DNA of 64,000 nucleotides from Crossaster papposus (lineage: Eukaryota; Echinodermata; Asteroidea; Velatida; Solasteridae). Of this stretch, positions 34,636 through 46,224 are shown piece by piece. The stretch is from NCBI GenBank assembly GCA_037893245.1, contig JBAIAA010000784.1:186001-250000 (forward strand), written 5' to 3'. The notes below the pieces were generated by a model. It had not been told where the DNA came from. It worked only from the letters and a program-made list of their open reading frames with translations, and did not search any database. Within the stretch, counting starts at the first letter, position 1. Every line of letters starts with the position of its first letter. Both the position numbers and the translations under genes were made by a program.

Positions 34636-35560
34636 CACCCATACCTCACCCATACATCACCCGTACCTCATCCGTACCTCAGCCGTACCTCAGCCGTACC
34701 TCAGCCGTACCTCAGCCGTACCTCAGCCGTACCTCAGCCGTACCTCAGCCGTACCTCAGCCGTACCTCAGCCGTACCTCAGCCGTACCTCAGCCGTACCT
34801 CAGCCGTACCTCAGCCGTACCTCAGCCGTACCTCACCCGTACCTCACCCGTACCTCACCCGTACCTCACCCGTACCTCACCCGTACCTCACCCGTACCTC
34901 ACCCGTACCTCACCCGTACCTCACCCGTACCTCACCCGTACCTCACCCGTACCTCACCCGTACCTCACCCGTACCTCACCCGTACCTCACCCGTACCTCA
35001 CCCGTACCTCACCCGTACCTCACCCGTACCTCACCCGTACCTCACCCGTACCTCACCCGTACCTCACCCGTACCTCACCCGTACCTCACCCGTACCTCAC
35101 CCGTACCTCACCCGTACCTCACCCGTACCTCACCCGTACCTCACCCGTACCTCACCCGTACCTCACCCGTACCTCACCCGTACCTCACCCGTACCTCACC
35201 CGTACCTCACCCGTACCTCACCCGTACCTCACCCGTACCTCACCCGTACCTCACCCGTACCTCACCCGTACCTCACCCGTACCTCACCCGTACCGCGTCG
35301 CCTGTACCGCGTCGCCTGTACCGCGTCTTCCATACAGCGTCGCCCGTACAGCGTCGCCCGTACAGCGTCGCCCGTACCGCGTCGCCCGTACCGCGACGCC
35401 CGTACCGCGTCGCCCGTACCGCCTTGTACCGCGACGCAACGCATCACACGCACGACGCCGCCCACATGACGCCGTCTGCACGACGCCACTCGCACGACGC
35501 CACACGCACGACGCCACACGCACAACGCCACCCGCACAACGCCCCACGCACATCGCCACC
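34636..35560 (+). repeat. 11-bp minisatellite and degenerate continuation
   Basis: The unit CCTCACCCGTA repeats about 58 times between 34636 and 35293. The first block (34680-34832, about 14 units) is homogeneous for CCTCAGCCGTA; the second (34833-35293, about 42 units) for CCTCACCCGTA. Beyond 35293 it grades into CGCGTCGCCCGTA and then CACGACGCCA-type units. The 394-residue ORF across it (34285-35469) is a by-product of a unit length that cycles through all frames without stops. Confidence 0.96.
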
Positions 35561-37060
35561 ATCCCTCCGGTAAAGCGGGGAACTCCACGCCTATCTGATG
35601 GCGTTTTGCCGTAAATGCTGACGTATTATTCAGCAGACGCGGTAGAAATGCGTGCAACGAAAACCAACTTGTATTTGAAAGTCGCCCCTTGTCGACGGGT
35701 GCGTACGAAGCCATTCAGACTATCGATGCCAACCAGAACGGCGGAGGCAGGATCTGAAGGACCAGCCACCGAGTTAGAATATCCGACATTTGCGAGTAGC
35801 GCGCTGCGGTTTGACACTGTAGGTGGCCAGAGGGCGGATAGCCCTACATACCGAGGCATCAAAAGTCAAGAGTTATTAGGACGCGGAATACTACCTAATG
35901 AGCGACAGTTCGAACCATCGGGCGCAATTGCGACCTTCAAGATATCTTAAACATGCATGTACATTTTCCCTGCTCCACGGTGACAAGGAGCGTCAATGAC
36001 GGGTATATTATTATAGGGTCTCGTGTCGTCACTCCTCGCTTAGAACTCCGCCCTCGCTTTCGGGAACATCTCGATAGACTTGCAGACACCAAACGAGCAC
36101 GGGAAGAAAAATAGCGCGGAACTGGGCAATGCGTCCTGAATGAACCTGCAAGACCGCCCCATACCTTTAACGCTGTTTATTTAGTTGATAAATTAATATT
36201 GCAGATGAGCTTCACAAGTCCGCAAATATGCGCCGAACAACAAAAAAGAGAAATGCTGCGTGTGAGACTTTTCTCGACGCCGAATTGCATACATAAAGCG
36301 GCCCGTATCCCCAAATTTCCCCCTGTGGGTCAATGCTTACCGCAACTGTGTATAGTTAATATCTATTTTATTGTAATTATTGTCATTACCACTTGACTCA
36401 GGCACTTTTTTCACACAACATATAACAATACAAATAAAAGGTTGTTTCATTCTCAGGAAGACCATGTGACGTTAATTTACTATAGGGATACAGGGCTACT
36501 GGCCCCCACAATGCCCATGTATGTTTGATTGGATTTATCTATACGTTGAAAACGGGCAGTTTTGCAGAACGGCTGCACCGATGGACAGTTGCTGACCCGT
36601 CGACACGCAATTTTCGCCAAGTTTAGCGGCGACCGTGGAAACAACAACATAGCTTTTCACCATGGAAACGGTTCTTAGGATCTGTGAAGAAAAAATGTAA
36701 CTTCAATCAATCATTAAACGTCATTTAGGAAACAAAAAGCAAAATAAAGAACACTTCGTTAAAAATGTTGTATAATTTAGGCCAAATTGGTTATGACAAC
36801 TACTTTACGTGCCGCTATCTCTTTTTTGTATAATTCTTTTGAGTTTTTTAGGCAAAAGTTCCAATCCCAATTATAAGACTTCTAAGAAGTGGAATAAAAA
36901 TGACCGCAACCATACAAAATAGACAAGGATTGGCCGAAACTTGTTTATGTTATTAGGGATTCATGCTGGAACAAACATATACCATTTAAACATTTTAAGG
37001 AAATATCCTTTAAACCATAGTTGTTGTTTGTTTGTTTGTTTTGTTTTTTTGTCCTTTTCT
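35560..37060. other. Unassigned region
   Basis: A 111-residue plus-strand frame (35615-35950) and its antisense counterpart have no recognised motif. A GC-richer interval around 35980-36110 could be promoter-like, but I see no decisive signal. Confidence 0.35.
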
Positions 37061-37350
37061 TTTTGGCAGAGGCTCGTCGTCTAATCTTAATCGGTTAGAT
37101 ACATATCTAACACGCGTGGCCCGACCATTGCAGAATTTCTTTTGTCTCTCATGCAGAGGACATCCTCTGATCTTAATCGGTTAAATTCAAAATTTAACCC
37201 GCGGGGCCCGTCCACCGCGGAACTTCTAACGTCTCCCATGCAGAGGCCCATTCTCTAATCTTAATCAGATCCAGTGAAATTTAACACGCAGGGCCTGTCC
37301 ACTGCGGACTTTTATTGCCTCAAATGCAGAGGCCCGTCCTCTGAACTTAA

Positions 37351-37771
37351 CCCTAACCCTACCTAATACTGCTTTTGACTACTGCAGTAACCTGTGTGCA
37401 ACACCTGTAGTAAATTTTAGTATTTGTTACTACACCCTAAGCACTCGTAGTACTCTTTTAGCATTGGGTCTCTCAGCTTGCTGAGTGTGCATGGCCCATG
37501 CATGCTGTGTAGGGTGTTCTAAACTATATAGCAACAATTGTCACTTGGAACACCGCAATGGGTCAAGGCTTGACTACTGTATTTTTTTGCCAGGTAAGTA
37601 TTACTGACCTGTATTGCCACTAGTATTTTGTAGTTGGCAGTATCTGTACTCTGTCAGTACACACTCAATCATCGGTCACGGAGAGACCATAGAGAAAGGA
37701 ACAGAGCTACGAAATACTACTAGTAGTAGTACGCAGTTCTTTAGCTCAAAGTAAGGCCTAGGGGGTTAGGG
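37351..37771. mobile_element. piggyBac-type MITE with telomere-like ends, 421 bp
   Basis: TTAA flanks both sides (37347-37350, 37772-37775) and the ends are CCCTAACCC and GGGTTAGGG. The uninterrupted satellite unit reads cctctgatcttaatcag, so excising the insert and one TTAA restores the unit. TTAA duplication with CCC-starting ends is the piggyBac pattern. No coding capacity. Confidence 0.85.
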
Positions 37772-38392
37772 TTAATCAGTAAAATTCAAATTTAACACGC
37801 AGGGCCTATCCACTGCGGAACTTCCATTTGTATCAAATGCAGAGGCCCGTCCTCTGGTCTTAATCAGTTAAATTTAAAATTTAACTCACAGGGCCTATCC
37901 ACTGCGAAACTTCTTTTGTCTCTCATGCAAGGGCCCGTCCTCTGATCTTAATCAGTTACATTCAAATATTAAACGCAGGGCCTATCTACTGCGGAACTTC
38001 CATTTGTCTCAAATGCAGAGGCCCGTCCTCTGATCTTAATCAGTTAAATTCAAAATTTAACACGCAGGGCCTATCCACTGCGAAACCTCTTTTGTCTCTC
38101 ATGCAGAGGCCCGACCTCTTATCTTAATTAGTTAAATTAAAAAAATTAACACACAGGGCCTATCCACTGCGAAACTTCTGTTGTCTCTCATGCAAGGGCC
38201 CGTCCTATGATCTTAATCATTTACATTCAAATTTAAAACGCAGGGCCTATCTACTGCAGAACTTCTTTTGTCTCTCATGCAAAGGCCCAACCTCTGATCT
38301 TAATCAGATACATTCGAATCTAACACGCAGGGCCTATCCACTGCGGAACTACTTTTTGTCTCTCATGCAGAGGCCCGTCCTCGGAAACTTAA

Positions 38393-38755
38393 AGGTAGGA
38401 TACACCATTTACTCCGAATTATTAAAAAATTACTTACTTTATTTGAAAGTAAATAAAGATTCTAGGCATCCGGCAAAATGATTGCGCTAGATATCGGCGT
38501 AATTATTCTGAAAAATTACATTCTATAATGAAAAATATGCGACCGCCGGATGGCAATCGCGAGAAAACACAAATAACATGAGAATAACCGCTCGACGCCG
38601 GTTGAAAACAAACGCTGTCTTCCGTGCGTTTTTTTCGGCATTTATGACTTTAAAACTTCGGACAGGTCAGTTAAAATGTATTTACTATTAAATACAACCG
38701 TCTAAATTCGCCCATTCGTGACAATTCAAGCATTTACCAATGGTGCGTACTACCT
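38393..38755. mobile_element. TTAA-target MITE (AGGTAG family), tandem copy 1
   Basis: Flanked by TTAA (38389-38392 and 38756-38759); starts AGGTAGGATACACCATTTAC and ends AATGGTGCGTACTACCT. Orientation is reversed relative to the copy at 32755. The internal block tcgacgccggttgaaaac is shared with all copies. Confidence 0.93.
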
Positions 38756-38856
38756 TTAACACGCAGGGCCTATCCACTGCGGAACTACTTTTTGTCTCTC
38801 ATGCAGAGGCCCGTCCTCTGATCTTAATCAGATACATTCGAATTTAACACACAGGG

Positions 38857-39119
38857 CACTGACCTCAACACCTGGACAGATCATTGTCCATATTCTGCTG
38901 TGCTAACACTTGAAGTCGGCGCGAACTGGAAGTGCAACATGGCGTCACTGCTGTGAGCCAATGAAATGTCCAGTTGTAGAGGTCAGTGGATTTACCAACC
39001 AACTGAACTCTACACCTGGACATTTCATTGGCTCACAGCAGTGACGCCATGTTGCACTTCTCTGCATGCCGACTTCAAAATGAAACAATGGATGATCTGT
39101 CCATGTATAGAGGTCAGTG
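38857..39119. mobile_element. hAT-type foldback MITE, 263 bp, copy 2
   Basis: It is the reverse-complement relative of 17076-17338, inserted in a satellite unit with perfect 8-bp duplication ACACAGGG (38849-38856 and 39120-39127). Length and both terminal octamers (CACTGACC, GGTCAGTG) match copy 1 at an unrelated site. Confidence 0.94.
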
Positions 39120-39388
39120 ACACAGGGCCTATCCACCGACTGCGGAACTACTTTTGTCTCTCATGCAGAGGCCCGTCCTCTGATCTTAATCAGATACGTT
39201 CGAATCTAACACGCAGGGCCTATCCACCGACTGCGGAACTACTTTTGTCTCTCATGCAGAGGCCCGTCCTCTGATCTTAATCAGATACATTCGAATCTAA
39301 CACGCAGGGCCTATCCACTGCGGAACTACTTTTTGTCTCTCATGCAGAGGCCCGTCCTCGGATTTTAACCAACTACATGGAAACTTAA

Positions 39389-39750
39389 AGGTAGGATACA
39401 CCATTTACTCCGAATTATTAAAAAATAACTTACTTTATTTGAAAGAAAATAAAGATTCTAGGCATCCGGCAAAATGATTGCGCTAGATATCCCGTAATTA
39501 TTCTGAAAAATTAAATTCTATAATGAAAAATATGCGACCGCCGGATGGCAATCGCGAGAAAACACAAATAACATGAGAATAACCGCTCGACGCCGGTTGA
39601 AAACAAACGCTGTCTTCCGTGCGTTTTTTTCGGCATTTATGACTTTAAAACTTCGGACAGGTCAGTTAAAATGTATTTACTATTAAATACAACCGTCTAA
39701 ATTCGCCCATTCGTGACAATTCAAGCATTTACCAATGGTGCGTACTACCT
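39389..39750. mobile_element. TTAA-target MITE (AGGTAG family), tandem copy 2
   Basis: Flanked by TTAA (39385-39388 and 39751-39754). Differs from tandem copy 1 by a few substitutions (taacttac for attactta) and a missing base pair near gatatcccg. Confidence 0.93.
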
Positions 39751-39851
39751 TTAACACGCAGGGCCTATCCACTGCGGAACTACTTTTTGTCTCTCATGCA
39801 GAGGCCCGTCCTCTGATCTTAATCAGATACATTCGAATTTAACACACAGGG

Positions 39852-40114
39852 CACTGACCTCAACACCTGGACAGATCATTGTCCATATTCTGCTGTGCTA
39901 ACACTTGAAGTCGGCGCGAACTGGAAGTGCAACATGGCGTCACTGCTGTGAGCCAATGAAATGTCCAGTTGTAGAGGTCAGTGGATTTACCAACCAACTG
40001 AACTCTACACCTGGACATTTCATTGGCTCACAGCAGTGACGCCATGTTGCACTTCTCTGCATGCCGACTTCAAAATGAAACAATGGATGATCTGTCCATG
40101 TATAGAGGTCAGTG
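39852..40114. mobile_element. hAT-type foldback MITE, 263 bp, copy 3
   Basis: Copy of 38857-39119 created by the 995-bp tandem duplication; it has the same flanking ACACAGGG and so is not an independent insertion. Confidence 0.94.
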
Positions 40115-40383
40115 ACACAGGGCCTATCCACCGACTGCGGAACTACTTTTGTCTCTCATGCAGAGGCCCGTCCTCTGATCTTAATCAGATACGTTCGAAT
40201 CTAACACGCAGGGCCTATCCACCGACTGCGGAACTACTTTTGTCTCTCATGCAGAGGCCCGTCCTCTGATCTTAATCAGATACATTCGAATCTAACACGC
40301 AGGGCCTATCCACTGCGGAACTACTTTTTGTCTCTCATGCAGAGGCCCGTCCTCGGATTTTAACCAACTACATGGAAACTTAA

Positions 40384-40743
40384 AGGTAGGATACACCATT
40401 TACTCCGAATTATTAAAAAATAACTTACTTTATTTGAAAGAAAATAAAGATTCTAGGCATCCGGCAAAATGATTGCGCTAGATATCCCGTAATTATTCTG
40501 AAAAATTAAATTCTATAATGAAAAATATGCGACCGCCGGATGGCAATCGCGAGAAAACACAAATAACATGAGAATAACCGCTCGACGCCGGTTGAAAACA
40601 AACGGTGTCTTCCGTGCTTTTCTCGGCATTTATGACTGTAAAACTTCGGACAGGTCAGTTAAAATATATTTACTATTAAATACAACCGTCTAAATTCGCC
40701 CATTCGTGATAATTCAAGCATTTACCAATGGTGCGTACTACCT
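40384..40743. mobile_element. TTAA-target MITE (AGGTAG family), tandem copy 3
   Basis: Flanked by TTAA (40380-40383 and 40744-40747). It carries its own differences from copies 1 and 2 (for example aacggtgtcttccgtgc and a missing tttt), so it is the most diverged of the three. Confidence 0.93.
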
Positions 40744-41544
40744 TTAACACGCAGGGCCTAATCCACTGCGGAACTTATATTTGTCTCAAACACAGAGGCC
40801 CGTCCTCTGACCTTATTCAGTTACATTCAAATTTAACACGCAGGGCCCTTCCACGCGGAATTGTTATTGTCTCTCACGCGGAGGCCTCACCTCTGATCTA
40901 AAAATAACTCCTATTTTCTCTTATCCTCCGATGATATCCATGTAAGACAAACATTCCTCACGCAGGGCCCGTCTCCTGCGTAACTTGTATTCTCTCTTAA
41001 CCTCTGATCTTAACAAAGCTATATTTAAATTCAACCCGCAGGGCCTGTCCACTGCGGAATTTATATTCACTCTTATCCTATGATCTTAACATTGTTAGAT
41101 TTAAATTCAACACACCGTGCCCATGCACTGCGGAACTTATATTCTATCTTATCCTTTGATCTTATCATTGCTAGATTAAATTTAACACACGGGGCCCATC
41201 CACTGCATAACTTATATTCTCCCTTATCCTTTGATCTTAACAATGTTTAAGATCTTAACAATCTAAATTCAACACGCAGGGCCTGTCCACTGTGGAATTT
41301 ATATTCTCCTTATCCTATTATCTTAACACTGTTAGATTTAAGTTCAACACACAGCGCCTGTCCATTGCCTAACTTATATTCTCTCTTATCGTCTGAACTT
41401 AACAATGTTAGATTTAAGTTCAACACACAAGGCGCGTCATCTGCTGCGTAACTTATAACTGTATCATCCTCTGATCTTAACTACACTAGATTAAAATCAA
41501 AAACGCAGGGCCCGTCCGCTGCAAAGCTTATTACATGTATAATA

Positions 41545-41740
41545 ATACTAATATCTTGGATTTATATAGCGCTTTTCACACCCGAAGGGCAACTCAAAGC
41601 GCGTCCAACATTATTACCCCTGGTCACAGGGTCATTTTTATTCCTCAAACCATGGAGGAATAAGAAGGAAGTTCGAATGGCCCGCCAAACCCCCTGCAGG
41701 GTATTTAATGACCAATTACTGACCCTGGCTGACCAGTGGT
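41545..41740. repeat. Dispersed repeat fragment (atatagcgcttttcacaccc type)
   Basis: ggatttatatagcgcttttcacacccg and aactcaaagcgcgtccaaca resemble the common marine-invertebrate repeat tails of LINE or SINE origin. The following ccatggaggaataagaaggaa is shared, inverted, with the SINE at 44140-44405 (cttcttattcctccatg), so this is probably another fragment of that family. Confidence 0.5.
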
Positions 41741-44130
41741 AAAGGCATGGAGGACTCCCGCTGTGCGACAGATTTTACGACCGCGATAAGGTTCTTTGAT
41801 GCATACAGATGGCTGCCGGTACTCGCTGCACAGAAGCCGAATGAATCGTTGGTTGTCACTGGAGTCAATAAACACGAACACACGAATAGAACACGTTTTC
41901 GCATGCGCAGTCACCCTGTGTCGTTATTCTTCATGCGCCATTTTCTTCAACGAATTGCTCTCAAAAAGCGATTTTTTTTGGTGCTTGGTTCATCAAAATC
42001 GGACTTTTCTTTGGTAAGATACATTCGTTGTTACCTCTAGAATATAGTGATAAATTTTGAAATTCATGTCTCATATTTTTATGATTTTAGGGGCTTTCCA
42101 GATGTCGGCAGTGGTTGAAAACACGAGGATTTCGTTCGTTAAGGTTTTCTCTATCCGTTCGTGTGTTCGGCTTCACTCACCAGTTTGTTCCACAAATTTT
42201 CTTGAGGATTTTGTTTGGTTGTTTTTTAGCGATTTTTTTTTCGGAAACGACCGCGAACGATCAGAAATAGCCTACAACTAAAATACTCTGGGTTTTTTTA
42301 AAGTAGATTTGGTGTCTTTGGGATTCTTTTGCCGTTATATTTTTCATAGAATGTTTCAAAAATGAAACTTAAAAGAAAAAAATGTTTTCAACACTCTGAA
42401 ATTCCATTCTCAAAAATTATTGTGATTTTTTTGTTTTAATCTTTACAGAATCCATGGACAAATTCAAGAAATAACCGACCATTTTGGAGGATTAAGGATG
42501 AATCAAAATGTACGTGGTGGAGGAATTTGCAGAATCGATTGAGGATAGTTCCAAAGGGCACAGGGGGCGAGGGATATATCGAGTTGGGTCATAGTTTTTC
42601 ATGGGTTAATCAAAATAAAAAAAATGTTCATTAGCACCAACAAAATGTAATTTCTACCGAACTGTGCTACAACTTTTTTGTGACTGGTCGTGGTGATATT
42701 AATTTAGTTTAAGATACAAACTCATTATATATACAGACGTAAAACTAATTTATTTAAAGTCAAAGTGAAATTTTAAAGTGCATTCGTGTACAATGTAATA
42801 AACAAAAAAAATTCCTGTACAACGCATAATTATACGTGTGTAATTAAAATTTCATTTATAGAAAGTTTTTTAATATTCTACAATCATGGAAAGTTTGTGT
42901 TATTATAAATTTGAAATTGTATACAAAGCAGTTAAAAATCCAGCTGGCACTTGAATCATCTTCTGTATATAAAAACTGAATCAGAGTCTTTCACATCTGT
43001 TGTTGCATTTGTCACAGCAACCTTCCTTTTGAACTTTGGTTGTTGTCGTTTAACAGCTGTAATGAGAAATGGATAATCAAACAGGATCAAGAAGTCTTGT
43101 AGTTGTAAAGCCTTTTTTACAGCCAACAAGCAACATCTACTTCAAATGAACATATTGTTTTATTACTTGAAATTCTTATACATTTTCAAAGTTTAGGGTT
43201 TACATGTACATGCATTGGAATTATTCAAAAATCATAGTGAATATATCTTTACCGATTAAGAGCCTGTTTTAAGAGTACATACATGTACTCGGAAATGTGA
43301 TTTACTTTAAAAGAATTGTATAAAAGGGAAATAAAATCATTTGATTAAAACGAGTTAAGCCACAAAATACCAGGCTTTGGAGTTTCTTGCTAATTCCTTA
43401 ATTTGATGGGCCGGCCACGACTCCCTGGCTTCTGCTTCCTTGCAATTGCTAGACTTGCTTTGTTTGTGCTTGGCAAAACTTTACTCAAGGACGGTCCATC
43501 TCAGTGCTGGAACTATTTGCTATACATTATATTTTTAAAAGGGAAATTGAAAAAAATAATTAATTTAAATGAGCAGAAATAGAATAGGTCTATGTGCAGA
43601 AAAACACTTGACCAACATATTTTATTTTGTTTTACTTTATTTAGTCATTAATCTTGATTTTAGCAATTATGTTGCTTTGCCTATTCACAGATGATTCCGC
43701 AAAACTTCGATATTTACAAATTTTTCAATGCCGACTGCAAGTGCAAAAGAGAAGTAAAACTAAAACAAACAAATTTTTGTCCCTTTTTAAACTAGTTCAA
43801 TTCCTTCTTATTCCTTCATAGTTGCTTATAAACATTCCCCCGCATGAACTCACCAGTGTAATGACATTGGCAGTATTATTTGATGAGCCAGGCCGCGCCG
43901 ATACCGTTCAGAAAACCCACAAAAACTATCGGAACTTTCATGCTAGGGTTCATATTTTCGCGAAACGAAATAATTCTTCTGGTGCGACGCCATCTTGAAA
44001 CAAGGAAGAACGCTCTGCGCACGCGCGGTGAGGGTGAATTCGGGAAAGCCCGTCCTTGACAGCGGGCGCTCGATGACAGATAAGCTCCTGTGGGTGCTAT
44101 TTTTACGACCGTTTTACGACCACGGCAGCC
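41740..44130. other. Unassigned AT-rich region with weak exon candidates
   Basis: Possible minus-strand exons: an ATG in good context at about 43993 (caagATGGCGTC, a short frame MASHQKNYFVSRKYEP), a block at about 43500-43390 encoding ASLAIARKQKPGSRGRPIKL (basic, AT-hook-like GRP), and a block after an acceptor-like cattacag (about 43060) encoding VKRQQPKFKRKVAVTN and ending in a stop. They share orientation but frames and splice donors do not join convincingly. A real small host gene cannot be excluded. Confidence 0.2.
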
Positions 44131-44139
44131 AACGTTAAT

Positions 44140-44405
44140 TGTTTGAAGCAGGGTCCGTTCGAACTCAATTCCTTCTTATTCCCTTCTTATTCCTCCATGC
44201 TCAAACCCTCTCAGCTCCCTGGGGAGTATACAGCCTGTGCCCTCACAGGTACCCATTGTACCCCTTGGTCGAGAGAAGCAATTATAGTTAAGTGTCTTGC
44301 TCATGGGACACAAGCGTCACGACTGGGACTCGAACCCACACTCTGCTGAACAGAAACACCAGAGCTTGGGTTTGGTGTTCTTATCAACTAGGACACGGCA
44401 CCCTA
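44140..44405 (-). repeat. tRNA-derived SINE
   Basis: Reading minus, gccgtgtcctagttgataag (A-box region, about 44379-44398) is followed by GGTTCGAGTCC (B box, complement of 44326-44336). The body after it reads agcaagacacttaactataa and ends in gaataagaaggaattgagtt. A tRNA-like head with both internal pol III promoter boxes and an unrelated body is the SINE structure. Part of the body recurs at 41640-41670. Confidence 0.75.
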
Positions 44406-44724
44406 CTATCTTAACCATGTCAGATTGCAAAGGAACACACAGGACCCAACCATTGTTCTTTCTTAGGCAGAGGCCCGCCCTCTGATCTTAACCAGACCGA
44501 GTCAACACCTTATCTCGGGGTAACAATGACCAAGAATATGAAATGGAATCAACACATCGACATCATAACATCCAAGGCCAACATAATACTAGGTCTGCTG
44601 CGTCGCAATCTGCAGTACACACCATAGTCAGTAAAGACCACAACCCATCAGTCACTAGTTCGACCCCGTCAGACTATACCCAGCACGATATGTGGCAGCA
44701 CTTTTGACCACCTGTAATTTGTAG

Positions 44725-45655
44725 GAGCCTACACATCCTACAATCCTACACCATTATAAACAGTACACAAAAATCCTACAGAGATTCTACATGGGTAAGA
44801 AAATCCTACAGCCATTGAAATGTACAGAAAACCAAAAAGATGATTTCTGAGGAGAGTGGAGATCCTACAATCCTACACCATTATACACAGTACAAAAATC
44901 CTACATGGGTAAGAAAATCCTATAGCCATTGAAATGTACAGAAAACCAAAAAGATGATTTCTGAGGAGAGTGGAGATCCTACAATCCTACACCATTATAC
45001 ACAGTACAAAAATCCTACATGGGTAAGAAAATCCTACAGCCATTGAAATGTACAGAAAACCAAAAAGATGATTTCTGAGGAGAGTGGAGATCCTACAATC
45101 CTACACCATTATACACAGTACAAAAATCCTACATGGGTAAGAAAATCCTACAGCCATTGAAATGTACAGAAAACCAAAAAGATGATTTCTGAGGAGAGTG
45201 GAGATCCTACAATCCTACACCATTATACACAGTACAAAAATCCTACATGGGTAAGAAAATCCTACAGCCATTGAAATGTACAGAAAACCAAAAAGATGAT
45301 TTCTGAGGAGAGTGGAGATCCTACAATCCTACACCATTATACACAGTACAAAAAATCCTACATGGATAAGAAAATCCTACAGCCATTGAAATGTACAGAA
45401 AACCAAAAAGATGATTTCTGAGGAGAGTGGAGATCCTACAATCCTACACCATTATACACAGTACACAAATCCTACATGGGTAAGACAATCCTACAGCCAT
45501 TGAAATGTACAGAAAACCAAAAAGATGATTTCTGAGGAGAGTGGAGATCCTACAATCCTACACCATTATACACAGTACAAAAAATCCTACATGGATAAGA
45601 AAATCCTACAGCCGCATTAAAATGTACAGATAACCAAAAAACTGATTTCTGAGGA
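44725..45655 (+). repeat. 114-bp satellite, about 8 copies
   Basis: The motif tgatttctgaggagagtgg recurs at 44841, 44955, 45069, 45183, 45297, 45412 and 45526 (spacing 114-115 bp), with a variant last copy at 45643. Units contain repeated aatcctaca words. Copies are nearly identical. The last two units and about 350 bp of downstream sequence are duplicated at 48713-49311. Confidence 0.96.
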
Positions 45656-46224
45656 GACCATACTTCTTCTCCCGTCACAATCATGACAATTGAAGATTCG
45701 ATTTCCTAACCATAATTCTTCAATTGGTTAACAACGGAAAGAACTAACAATTTACTTTAATTCTAGGCAACATTACATCAGTACGGAAGCTATTTTCATC
45801 AACAGATTACAAATTAATGCCACCAGCCCTCACCTTGACCGGGTACTTCTTACCCGGAGAGGCTTATTTGATGGCGCATGGTTTGAACAAGAGAAAGGAA
45901 TTATTTGAATAGCAAGTACATACGGTGTCTTCGTTTGGTGTAGGGAGGATTAGCGTTTTACGAACTCTTAGGAGTTTTACCGAGGGTGTAACTTAGTGTG
46001 TCCTTTATGATTTATAGTTGATACTTAACCCAGTTTTATTTGTTTACTTTAAATGGTCCTTTTAAATACCCTTAGTATTTCTTACTTAGTATTGCTTTTA
46101 GTCTATAGTTTTCTATGCCGTGATCTATATGAAGTTTAAAAAAATAATTGCGAGGCTCTCTACCTACTATTACCATTTGCATTTCTACGTTTAGCGGTGC
46201 TACGTTAACTTTTTGATGTTTTTC

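Larger units (their letters stand above)
38393..40383 (+). repeat. Tandem segmental duplication, 995-bp unit, two copies
   Basis: Positions 38393-39388 and 39389-40383 repeat the same composite: AGGTAG MITE, satellite units, hAT-type foldback, further satellite units. A third MITE copy (40384-40743) begins the next unit, which is not completed. The offset is 995-996 bp throughout. The two foldback segments look identical by eye and the MITEs nearly so, so the duplication is recent. Confidence 0.93.
37060..41530 (+). repeat. About 89-bp satellite array interrupted by MITEs
   Basis: The unit, about 89 bp where cleanest (compare 37974 and 38063), reads CGCAGGGCCTATCCACTGCG, then gaacttcttttgtctc, then GCAGAGGCCCGTCCTCTG, then atcttaatcagttaaattcaaatttaaca. 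It contains two inverted pairs, CGCAG..CTGCG and CAGAGG..CCTCTG. Units become progressively degenerate at the right end (40900-41530). The array is interrupted by a piggyBac-type MITE, three AGGTAG MITEs and two hAT-type foldbacks. A remnant unit lies at 44459-44495. Confidence 0.93.

Noticed and set aside
34285-35469. 394-residue ORF, the second longest in the window
   Set aside because: Nearly all of it is the 11-bp repeat read in rotating frames; the start lies in arm DNA shared with non-coding sequence at 14822-15090.
38945-40269. Repeated ORFs of 63 and 102 residues near 17000, 39000 and 40000
   Set aside because: They lie in the hAT-type foldback and adjoining satellite and occur sense and antisense; they are not conserved genes.
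37060-41530. CRISPR-like appearance of regularly spaced repeats
   Set aside because: Units are contiguous satellite monomers without unique spacers, in eukaryotic DNA, with no cas-like genes.
41747-42040. 97-residue ORF as a possible host gene
   Set aside because: No motif, no convincing splice context and overlapping frames on the other strand; left as unassigned.
44725-45655. CTGAGGA in each 114-bp satellite unit as a hammerhead core
   Set aside because: I could not pair a stem II leading to a GAAA at the required spacing; kept out of the features.
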